Origin: UBA4416 sp036676295
GTDB lineage: Bacteria > Bacteroidota > Bacteroidia > B-17B0 > Aurantibacillaceae
Length of the DNA: 64,000 nucleotides
Assembly (NCBI GenBank): GCA_036676295.1
Contig: JAKFDE010000062.1
Coordinates: 62,001-126,000 of the forward strand
Direction: 5' to 3'
Under the pieces are notes generated by a model that ran no database searches, was not told where the DNA came from, and worked only from the letters and a program-made list of their open reading frames with translations. Every line of letters begins with the position of its first letter. The stretch's first letter is position 1. Of this stretch, positions 35,580 through 44,700 are shown piece by piece. The position numbers and the translations under genes are program-made.

Positions 35580-37607
35580 TTACTTTGTGTTATTAATGAT
35601 CAGGAATTCAACACGGCGATTTTCTTCATGAGTTGCATCATCACATGTTTTACCATCACTACAATCGTTTAGCAAAAACTGTTCGCCTTTACCTGACGAT
35701 AATTTAATTTGTTTTTTACTTAATCCTTTAGATACTAAATACTGTTGTACCTGCTGAACACGTCTTTTAGATAAAGTTAAATTGTATTTTTCGCTTCCTC
35801 TCGCATCAGTAAAACCATAAATCAAAATAGCCAAATCTGGATGATTCTTCAGTATTTCTAAATTATGATTAAGAATTTCTTCCTCTGATTCACGTATATT
35901 CGATTTATTTAAATTGAAATGTAAGGGAGATAAATTAAACCCTAAAGAGTTGATCTTATCTTTTGTAACATAATCTAACGGTAACTCAGGGTCGTATTTG
36001 TTTTTTATAATATTATCTACTAACACCTCAGGTTTAGGGAAATTGTAAGAGGTATTATTACAAAATGCTATTGGCTCAATACATGTATCGCAATACAAGA
36101 TCGTCTTTATACGAATTATATTTTTTTCTGTCTCTTTTGAAACCGAAACAGAAATATCGTTGGTATCCTTTTTTAAATCACTATTATTTAAACTCCACTC
36201 GTACTTTATTGCTTTATATCCTGCCGGAACAGTAGCATTAAACCTCACTAATCCATTGGTTTCATCAATTAAATTTGATGTGATATTTAACAAAGCGTTA
36301 GCGGTATCAGTACATTCTTTTTTTATGTTATCTAAAAAATTGATCTTGTAAATATCCATATCGCCATAGCCGCCAACTCGGGCTGATGCAAAATAACCAC
36401 TTGAAGCATCACTTTTTTGAATCATAAAAATATCATGAGCAGGAGAGTTTAATGGCATACCCAAATTTTCAGGCACAGACCATTCTCCATTTACAAATTC
36501 GCTTTTATAAATATCGTAATTACCAAAACCTGGATGTCCTTTAGAAGCAAAAAATAAGGTTTTACCGTCTTCTAATAAAAATGGTGCGTCTTCATCGTAA
36601 ACGGTATTGATCGTTTTGCCCAAATTTTCAGGCTTGCCCCACTCTCCGTTCTCACTTTTAACCGACTTATAAATATCTATCCCTCCAACCGCATCAGCTG
36701 CTTCACTTGTAAATAACAATGTTTTTCCGTCTTTGCTCAAAGAGGCATGACTCTGGTAATAATCAAAATTGATCGTTTTTGACAATTTTTTTGGTTGTTC
36801 TTTGCTTACAGCATCTATATTAATTTCGTACACTTTACTATCTCTGTAAACAAACAAAGTTTTACCATCCGGCGACATAGAAATAATAGACTCATGATGT
36901 TTTCTGAAACTAGACTTTAAATACAGATCCGGCAAAGTATATCGTCTAACGCTTTTCGGTTTACCGTTCTCTAATTTACTGATATACATACTTTCGTAAT
37001 ACTTTCCATCAGCTTTATTTACTTTTTCTTTTGGAGTATCCTGTCTTCTGGAAGTAAAAATCAATTCATTGTTTGGTGTAAGAACCGGTACGTATTCAGG
37101 ATTTTTAGTATTGATGTTTGTTCCTGCATTAATGATATAATATTGTTTTTCGTTTTTAGCTCCGGTATTACTTAAACCATATGAACAATCTTCTTTTCTT
37201 TTAGCAAGCTCTAATTGGTATAATTTATCATCATCTTCCAAGGCAACTGATGCATCCAACTTATGGTATAGATTAAGCGCTTGCTCATATTTTCCCATAT
37301 GGTGATAACATTTAGCTAACGCATATATCAAATCGGCCATTGTATCTTTAGGGCTTTTATTGTAAGCTGTTTCTAAATAAGGAATAGCTTCTTCATGTCT
37401 ATCCATATACTCAGATAAAACAATTCCTAAACCCATATTGGATTTATAATTTGTATTATCAAGATTATAAGCTTTTAAATAATAATTTCTTCCAAGTTCC
37501 ATGTTGCTTTTTTCAATTGCCCTGGATGCTTTTCGGATATATTTTTTTATTTGAGACGACGCAAGTAACGATGAAAAAATAAAAACACAAGTAATAAGTT
37601 GTTTCAT
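35580..37607 (-). CDS. PorE-like OmpA-family protein: TPR, beta-propeller and peptidoglycan-binding domains
   Basis: A 675-residue exported protein. Signal peptide about 1-19 (ends LASSQ); TPR-like helices about 20-150; a WD40/PD40-type beta-propeller about 160-420 with repeated blocks such as SPDGKTLFVYRDS, SKDGKTLLFTSEA and LEDGKTLFFASKGHPGFGNYDIYKS; a short beta-sandwich; and an OmpA C-terminal domain about 550-672 (HFNLNKSNIRESEEEIL, GFTDARGSEKYNLTLSKRR). This layout matches the T9SS accessory PorE, which anchors the system to peptidoglycan, but PorE paralogues are common in Bacteroidota. No lipobox Cys is seen. No T9SS core genes are in the window. Confidence 0.88.
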   Translation of the reverse strand: MKQLITCVFIFSSLLASSQIKKYIRKASRAIEKSNMELGRNYYLKAYNLDNTNYKSNMGLGIVLSEYMDRHEEAIPYLETAYNKSPKDTMADLIYALAKCYHHMGKYEQALNLYHKLDASVALEDDDKLYQLELAKRKEDCSYGLSNTGAKNEKQYYIINAGTNINTKNPEYVPVLTPNNELIFTSRRQDTPKEKVNKADGKYYESMYISKLENGKPKSVRRYTLPDLYLKSSFRKHHESIISMSPDGKTLFVYRDSKVYEINIDAVSKEQPKKLSKTINFDYYQSHASLSKDGKTLLFTSEAADAVGGIDIYKSVKSENGEWGKPENLGKTINTVYDEDAPFLLEDGKTLFFASKGHPGFGNYDIYKSEFVNGEWSVPENLGMPLNSPAHDIFMIQKSDASSGYFASARVGGYGDMDIYKINFLDNIKKECTDTANALLNITSNLIDETNGLVRFNATVPAGYKAIKYEWSLNNSDLKKDTNDISVSVSKETEKNIIRIKTILYCDTCIEPIAFCNNTSYNFPKPEVLVDNIIKNKYDPELPLDYVTKDKINSLGFNLSPLHFNLNKSNIRESEEEILNHNLEILKNHPDLAILIYGFTDARGSEKYNLTLSKRRVQQVQQYLVSKGLSKKQIKLSSGKGEQFLLNDCSDGKTCDDATHEENRRVEFLIINNTK

Positions 37608-37705
37608 ATATAGCTGATTAATAAGAAATTATACTAATTTAAAAATAAATTTAATAAGGGAATCACAAAAACAGGATTAATTTCATTTTATACTCTTAAA
37701 TGAGA

Positions 37706-38965
37706 TCAATTACCCATAATAGGTTTTGTATCCAAAGATTTTGAATCTAACGCATCGCGTAAACCATTACCAACTAGCATAAAGGCCAGTACTAAAATCA
37801 TAATAGCTACACCTGGAATAAACGCTAAATATGCCGCATCTACAATAATGTAACCGCGGTGTGCATTGATCATTTCTCCCCAAGATGGTGTTGGAGGCTG
37901 AGCTCCAATGCCTAAAAAACTTAAACCGGCTTCTGTTAAAATTGCTGCGGCAAAATTAGAAGCTGCTATAACAATTACCGGTCCCATTACATTTGGCAAG
38001 ATGTGTCGTATAATTATTCTCATGTTTTTATACCCTAAAGCACGACCCGCCTCCACAAATTCTTTTTCTCTGATACTTAATATTTGTCCACGAATTAAGC
38101 GAGCTACATCTACCCACATTGTTAAGCCAACTGCAATAAATACTTGCATGATCCCTTTTCCTAAAACTAATGTAATTGCAATTACTAATAGTAACGTAGG
38201 AATTGACCACACAACATTTATTAACCACATGATCACATCATCTAACCAACCTCTATGATAGCCGGCTATTGCACCAAGCAACACGCCTATCATGATGGAA
38301 ATAATAACAGAAATAAAGCCTACAGACAAAGAAATTCGTGTGCCAATAATTAAACGACTTAATAAATCACGTCCAGCCAGATCTGTCCCTAAAATGAATT
38401 TTTTTTCTTTAATAAAATCTTCTGTAATGGTCTTTTGCAGATCCGCAACGTTTAATTTTAATTTCTCACCGGTACTTAATTGATAAAACTCGATCTTGTT
38501 GGAAACACTATCGTTTATCACGGGATAGTTGTTATTCAGGTCATAAACCACATCTGCCAAATTAAATGGTATTTTAGCTCCATTATTAGGTGTGTTTCCG
38601 GTATACTCTTCAATTACAACATCAAATTTATTAAACGAATAAGAATAAATAGGAAAATGGCTGTAATCACTGATCTCACCAAATAACATTTTTTTAAACC
38701 AATTGGTACTGTGCGAGTTTTCATTCTTTCTGGCCAATAACATTTTTGATGAAAACCCGGGTTTTTTAATATGTAATTCCGGTTTTTGATCATTAGCGTA
38801 TGGCGATGAATCGGGTGTTATTAAAAAACCCAATACAGAAACAACTGTAGCAAATAAGATCAAAAACAAACCAAACATCCCTAATTTATTACGCTTAAAT
38901 CGGCGCCAGGTCTGCTTAGACAGTGATTCAGAAGAAAAATCAGTATGTGTTTTTTTAAATAGCAA
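37706..38965 (-). CDS. ABC transporter permease, oligopeptide OppC-like
   Basis: Inner-membrane permease of the peptide/nickel ABC importer family, 419 aa. N-terminal TM (about 29-51), then an unusually long extracytoplasmic stretch of about 140 residues, then the five-TM permease core (from about 205) with GTDLAGRDLLSRLIIGTRIS and the EAA loop EFVEAGRALGYKNMRIIIRHILPN. Typical OppC proteins have about 300 residues; the enlarged loop is common in Bacteroidota versions. No ATPase, OppB or binding protein is adjacent. It starts directly after the stop of the glycosyltransferase gene upstream. Confidence 0.9.
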   Translation of the reverse strand: MLFKKTHTDFSSESLSKQTWRRFKRNKLGMFGLFLILFATVVSVLGFLITPDSSPYANDQKPELHIKKPGFSSKMLLARKNENSHSTNWFKKMLFGEISDYSHFPIYSYSFNKFDVVIEEYTGNTPNNGAKIPFNLADVVYDLNNNYPVINDSVSNKIEFYQLSTGEKLKLNVADLQKTITEDFIKEKKFILGTDLAGRDLLSRLIIGTRISLSVGFISVIISIMIGVLLGAIAGYHRGWLDDVIMWLINVVWSIPTLLLVIAITLVLGKGIMQVFIAVGLTMWVDVARLIRGQILSIREKEFVEAGRALGYKNMRIIIRHILPNVMGPVIVIAASNFAAAILTEAGLSFLGIGAQPPTPSWGEMINAHRGYIIVDAAYLAFIPGVAIMILVLAFMLVGNGLRDALDSKSLDTKPIMGN

Positions 38966-40099
38966 TTAGTTTATTTTTTTTCCTTTCCAATAGGGTTTCC
39001 AAAATAAGGAAATTGTTCCAATAAATAATGCATATATCCAATAAATGCATTCAAAGGGAATTAACCACCAAATATATTTTGTACGACCTAAAAAATCTGA
39101 AGCTAAAAATAACAACAAAAAATCAAATAAAAGCTTGGCTAAAGCAAAAATTGCTAAATAAGGTGTGGAAACGGGATTTTTAAAAAGAGATACTATAATA
39201 GCAACAAAAATTAAGTTTGCCGATATAATAACCAAGCCGGCTAATCTATTTAATTTATTGGAATTATATTTTGCTTTATATGCCCAGCGAATACGTTGAT
39301 ATACAAAGTCTTTTATTTTTTTTTGCGGTTGTGTTTTTACGATGACATCTCTGTGCAACAAGTAATGAATCATTTTTTGATCAAGTTTTTTAAGATCCTC
39401 TAACAAAAATACATCTTCGCCTGATGAAATATGGATATGGGATTCGTAACCATTTACAAGGTTATAGGCATTTTTTTTGAAAGCTAAATTAGCGCCATTG
39501 CACATAAAGGGAATATTTTGTCCGGCATAGCCGGCAGTAATACCTGTTAATGCAATGTTTTCAATAATTTGAAAATTTGAGAGTACGCCGGATTGAGTTT
39601 CAAAATCAATGGGCATAATTAATAAGTTAGGCTGATACTTTGTGAAATAATTAGAAATAGCCGTTAGCCAATTGGGATGGCGGAAACATACATCTGCATC
39701 ACTAGTAACAATAATATCACCTTTGGCTAATTCTATGGCCATGGCAAAATTTCTTTTTTTTCCCTGATGTTCCGTTTGTTTAATTAACCTGTAATCTAGT
39801 GTCGACGCTTCTAATTTCTGTTTTGCCAACTCATAAGTAGTATCATCAGAATCATCATCTATTAAAATAAATTCGAACTGATTAATTGGGAACCGTTGTT
39901 TAATAAGTTGATTGATACATTCTTCGATATACTCTTCTTCATTTCTTGCTGATATTATAACGGAAATAAATGCAGAGCCGGATACCGGTGAATGCGAATT
40001 AACACCTTGCTTTAATCGGCCAATACCAATAATGGCAATGGTTGTAAACGTACCATAAGCCACTAAAATAATCGCAAATATAAATAACTCAATCAGCAT
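38966..40099 (-). CDS. Membrane-associated family 2 glycosyltransferase
   Basis: A 377-residue GT2 with one N-terminal TM (about 3-27) and about three C-terminal TMs. The soluble domain has SVIISARNEEEYIEECI, the DxD-type TSDADV (Asp134/Asp136), the acceptor-site GED (227-229) and QRIRW (268-272), the set seen in processive or membrane GT2 enzymes such as hyaluronan/ceramide glucosyltransferase-like proteins. Product unknown. Its start overlaps the end of the flippase-like gene at 40089 by 11 bases and it abuts the OppC-like permease gene. Confidence 0.9.
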   Translation of the reverse strand: MLIELFIFAIILVAYGTFTTIAIIGIGRLKQGVNSHSPVSGSAFISVIISARNEEEYIEECINQLIKQRFPINQFEFILIDDDSDDTTYELAKQKLEASTLDYRLIKQTEHQGKKRNFAMAIELAKGDIIVTSDADVCFRHPNWLTAISNYFTKYQPNLLIMPIDFETQSGVLSNFQIIENIALTGITAGYAGQNIPFMCNGANLAFKKNAYNLVNGYESHIHISSGEDVFLLEDLKKLDQKMIHYLLHRDVIVKTQPQKKIKDFVYQRIRWAYKAKYNSNKLNRLAGLVIISANLIFVAIIVSLFKNPVSTPYLAIFALAKLLFDFLLLFLASDFLGRTKYIWWLIPFECIYWIYALFIGTISLFWKPYWKGKKIN

Positions 40100-41096
40100 G
40101 TTTCGATTTAAAACTTAAAGTTTTAGGATCTATTTTTTCTTTTAAAATAACCACATAACCAATAATGCTAGGTATCACTACATTAATCATCCACATCAAT
40201 GTAGATGCCAATACAACTGTAACACTATTGTCTGATGTTTGATTAAATACAAATAACGCGATTGCCGCCCTAATGGCGGGCTCTATAACACTGATCATAG
40301 GAATGATGCTTGTTAACATAAAGTAAGCTGCAATACTTGTAAATGCCCACCAAATATCCACTTGTGGAGAAAGTGCATTTAAGATCAAATAAAATTGAAT
40401 AGAAAAAACCAGATAACGAATAATTGATAAACTAATTAATTGTAAAATAAGATTTTTAGAAAATTGAACGTGTTCGGCTTCTCCAATTTTATTAAACCAT
40501 TTAATGAATTTTAATTTTTGCTGGATAAAAGAAACATTTAAAATTGCCCAGCAAAAAAACAATATCAAACAAAGTCCTGCTATTAATATAACATAGATCA
40601 TGTTTGTAGATTGCCCATTATGAGTCAGTTTATATGTAATAGCTATAAGTCCTACAACAACAGTAATCAACATTTGAAACATGCCATTGATGAAATGTAA
40701 TACAGTAATTGTTGGCTTATTCTCAGATTTAAAATAGTAAATCTTAGCTAAAAATTCCATCGCCCTTCCGGGGGCAACATTCCCTAAACATATACCTGAA
40801 AACACTGATTTTAACGCTATAGAATAATTTATTGGCTCTACCTGATCTGTTATCAGTTTCCATTTAAAGCTTTCAATCCCCCAGTTAATAGGCATTAACA
40901 ATAGAACCAAGCCAATAATAACATACATATTCGATTCGCTACAAGCATGTATGAGTTGTTCCTTTAGTTGCGGAATAGCGGCTAACTTAGTGTATATAAT
41001 ATAAAAACTAACAATGCCAATTAATAGTTTAATGCTAAAAGCAATTATTTTTTTCGTTCGAGCCAATTTATAACTTAAGCCAATAAAGTTAAACAA
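40089..41096 (-). CDS. LPG-synthase-TM/UPF0104 family membrane protein
   Basis: A 335-residue polytopic protein with eight or so TM segments, of the lysylphosphatidylglycerol-synthase TM region / AglD2 family (flippase-like). Recognisable blocks are NWGIESFKWKLI, FSGICLGNVAPGRAMEFLAKI and MLTSIIPMISVIEPAIRAAIALF. Members are often encoded next to glycosyltransferases and may translocate or modify membrane lipids; the exact activity is not established. First gene of a three-gene minus-strand operon, divergent from the small secreted protein gene at 41342. Confidence 0.88.
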   Translation of the reverse strand: MFNFIGLSYKLARTKKIIAFSIKLLIGIVSFYIIYTKLAAIPQLKEQLIHACSESNMYVIIGLVLLLMPINWGIESFKWKLITDQVEPINYSIALKSVFSGICLGNVAPGRAMEFLAKIYYFKSENKPTITVLHFINGMFQMLITVVVGLIAITYKLTHNGQSTNMIYVILIAGLCLILFFCWAILNVSFIQQKLKFIKWFNKIGEAEHVQFSKNLILQLISLSIIRYLVFSIQFYLILNALSPQVDIWWAFTSIAAYFMLTSIIPMISVIEPAIRAAIALFVFNQTSDNSVTVVLASTLMWMINVVIPSIIGYVVILKEKIDPKTLSFKSKHAD

Positions 41097-41290
41097 TAAA
41101 AAATAATACCGCTTTTACGCAGATAATCCATTTACCAACTCAGTTATTTTCTAATTGGAATTAGTTCGATTCGCATCTGATTTTTCCCAATTCATGTGTT
41201 AAAAAAGGCATTTTACAGAATTACTACAGATTTTGAGTGATTTTTAGTTGTTTTTTTGAGTGAATGCCATGTTTAGCTTAGTAAACATAT

Positions 41291-41320
41291 TTTGATTTTT
41301 TAACTATTACGCTAATTTTA
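41291..41320 (+). promoter_or_regulatory. Promoter of the small secreted protein/adhesin operon
   Basis: TTTG (41291-41294), an 18-base spacer, and TAATTTTA (41313-41320), one mismatch from TAnnTTTG. It lies 22 bases before the ATG at 41342. The rest of the 245-base divergent region (41097-41341) is AT-rich with no gene or stable structure that I can see. Confidence 0.55.
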
Positions 41321-41341
41321 GACAAATTAAACTTAACCTGC

Positions 41342-41731
41342 ATGAAGAATTTTCTTTTTCTCTTTTTAATGGCGTCAAGTCTGGCCATTTTTTCACAAAA
41401 TAACACAACTGATCTAAAAAAAATTAACCTTCCTCCCGGAAGTGTTTTGTCTCCAAAGTTTGAATTTGTTGATTATTCCTATAAATTGAATTATCTCACT
41501 TCTAACAATTCTGCAACAAAAGAAAATAAAAATTTTCTTAAGGAATTTTCGGAAGCTGACTTAACTGAAATAAAAGATAATACTCCTGAGAAATATCAGT
41601 ATTATCTAAAAGCACAAGATTTTTACAATGATCTTGCTAATAATGTCAAATCTCTTTATACGATTGAAGAGCTATGGTACATTTATATGTATGATGTAGA
41701 GTTAACTAATAAATTACGCGCAATAAAATAA
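41342..41731 (+). CDS. Small secreted protein of unknown function
   Basis: A 129-residue protein with a clear signal peptide (MKNFLFLFLMASSLAIFSQ, cleavage after about residue 19). The mature ~110 residues are Asn/Lys/Tyr-rich and mostly helical in pattern (NKNFLKEFSEADLTEIKD, QYYLKAQDFYNDLANNV), with no Cys and no T9SS sorting domain. I do not recognise a family. It ends 5 bases before the start of the giant T9SS adhesin-like gene and shares its promoter, so it may be a periplasmic or surface helper for that protein. Confidence in the gene is high; the function is unknown. Confidence 0.8.
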   Translation: MKNFLFLFLMASSLAIFSQNNTTDLKKINLPPGSVLSPKFEFVDYSYKLNYLTSNNSATKENKNFLKEFSEADLTEIKDNTPEKYQYYLKAQDFYNDLANNVKSLYTIEELWYIYMYDVELTNKLRAIK

Positions 41732-41736
41732 ATTAT

Positions 41737-44700
41737 ATGAAGAATATACTACTTACAATTTTCGCATTACTGTTAAGCAATTTTTATTTTGCGCAAACAT
41801 ACAGTCTTACTGCTGCTATTTCAGGCACAACCATCAGCACTTGTACAGGAACATTTGTAGATAACGGAGGTTCAGGAGCAAATTATTCGGCTAATCAAAA
41901 TACAACAATTACATTTTGTCCGGCAACACCCGGAGATGTTATTAAAGTAACATTTACTACTTTAGATTTAAGAGCGGCCGGTGGTGGTGGCTGCCAGGAT
42001 ATTTTAGATGTTTATCAGGGAGATGCGACTTATGCCGCTCCATTGATTACAGCCGGAACTCCTGATGACAGATTGTGTGGAACAATTACCGGAACTAATT
42101 TACCGGTCTTTTATTCTACAGGTACTAATGGGTGTATTACCTTTAACTTTATATCAGATGGTAGTCAGCAAAATGCCGGTTGGGTTGCAACAGTTTCTTG
42201 CGTAACTCCTTGTAAGAATCCAACGGCTGCTTTAATTAACACTTCTATTTTAAACCTTTGCGGGCCTACTTCTAACTCGCCAGGATCACTTAATGTTGGA
42301 TTCGATGCATCCAATTCAACGCTTGGTGCTTATGGCCCAGGTGGTTCAACTGTAACATTAACCAGTTACCAATGGACTTTTGGTGATGGAACAACTAGCA
42401 CAACATCTAGTGCTACAACATCTCATACATATCCAAGTGCCCCGGGTGTATATGTAATGAAATTAAGTGTAACAGATAACAATACAGATGTTTCAGCAAC
42501 AGGATGTTCTAGTACAAATTCCGTAACAAAAATCATTCGTGTTTTACCCGCACCTTCATTCACCGGCACAACTGTTTCGCCTCAAAACTTAGGTTGTGGT
42601 TCAAATGCCACACTCACCGCAGTAGCAAAATCTCAAACCGAAACACAAAATATTCCAGCAGTATCTGGTGTAACAGTAGCACTTCCCGATGGTAGTGGAA
42701 GTTCTTTTATATCAAATGCAGATTTTAGCGGATTATTTCCTTCAGGAGCAACAATCACATCAGGTTGTTACCCTACATTATATTTTAATCTGGAACATTC
42801 TTATGCGCCTGATCTTACCATAGATTTAATTGCGCCTTCAGGAGAAACTGTACGTGTATTTAACAGACATGGTGCAGGCGGAATGTTTGGTCCATTATAT
42901 ATGTTTGGTACTTGTGTAAATGGAGCTGATAATGGCGTTCCGGGCTGCGGAGCGACTTATTCTGTTGCTAACGCAGGAGGTCAATCCTGGACAAATTATG
43001 GTGCGGCTGCTATAACAACAACTACAACAGCTAGTTGTGCGGGTTATACAGGCACTTGTCAAGGCGGAACAACTGCAAACCCTTATTACAAACCAACGCT
43101 TTATACTTCTACCAATGCATTCACGGCTCTAAATGGGGCAACCATGAATGGTACTTGGCAATTAAAAATTACAGATAACCAAGCTTTAGATGATGGATTT
43201 TTATTTAGCTGGGGTTTAGTTTTCCCGTCAAGTTGTTATACTCCTTTAGAATCAGTAACTCCGGATCTAACTACATTAGTTTGGACAAATGGTGGTGCCG
43301 GTCCTGCAGTGCCAGGTGCTCAAACAACAACAACTGCTTCAGTTATTGATCCGGGTCCTGACGCTTGCCCAACACCAGGAACTTGTACAGGTAATCAATT
43401 AACAAACACCATTACCTTTGGTCCATTTAATACTCCCGGAACATATCCTTATTTATATACAGCTACAGATGAATTTGGTTGTTCTTATACCAGAACTGTA
43501 AATGTTGCAGTAAGTTGTTCTTGTCCTTCATTAACAGCTATTTCTTATGCAGGGCCATTCTGTGAAAACACTGCCGGAACTATTACTCCAACAGTTACAG
43601 GAACAGGCGCAATATCAAGTGGTTCTTATTCTTCTACTCCTGCAGGTTTATCAATCAGTGCAGTTACAGGTATTATAACACCGAGTTTAAGTACAGCAAA
43701 TACCTATACTGTAACTTATTTGGTAGCAGCTTCAGGAACATGTTCTGCGATTTCAGTTAATACCGTTGTAACGATCAACGCTACTCCAACTATTACAGTC
43801 AATAGTCCGACTGTCTGTTCGGGCACATCAACGGTTTTAACAGCATCAGGTGGAACAACCTACTCCTGGACACCAGGCACAAGTTTAAGTGCAATAACAG
43901 GAGCTACGGTTTCAGCAGATCCAACCGTCACTATCGTATATACTGTAACCGGAACAACCAATGGCTGTTCATCAAGTAACACTTCTACTGTAACTGTAAA
44001 TGCTACTCCAACAATTTCAGTTAATAGTGAAACGATTTGTTCGGGCACATCAACTGTTTTAACAGCATCTGGAGGAACTACTTATTCTTGGACTCCGAGT
44101 ACTAGTTTAAATGCTACTACCGGAGCCACTGTGTCTGCTAATCCAACTACTACAATTGTATATACTGTTACGGGTACAACCAGTGGCTGTTCATCAAGTA
44201 ATACTTCTACCGTTACTGTAAATACTACTCCAACAATTACAGTTAATAGTCCTACGATCTGTTCAGGTACATCAACTGTTTTAACAGCATCTGGAGGAAC
44301 TACTTATTCTTGGACTCCGGGCACTAGTTTAAGTGCCACAACAGGAGCAACAGTAACAGCTAATCCAACTACTACAATTGTATATACTGTTACAGGTACA
44401 ACGGCTGGATGTTCATCATCCAACACATCAACCGTAACTGTTAATGTTACTCCTACAATTACGGCTTCAAGTTCACAATCAGTATGTTCAGGATTAACTG
44501 TTTCTGCTATTAATTTCACTGTTACACCAGGTGCTTCATCAGTTAACTGGTCAAATACAAATACGGCAACAGGCATAGCAGCAAGTGGTTCCGGAACTAC
44601 AATTGCAGGATATACTGCGCCAAACGTAGTATCATCAACAACCGGAGTAATTACTGCAACAGCAACTAATAATGGCTGTACTGCAACAGTATCGAATACC

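Noticed and set aside
43783..44448. CRISPR-like or satellite array
   Set aside because: The 222-bp units are in frame, have no spacers, and translate to Ig-like domains of the T9SS protein.
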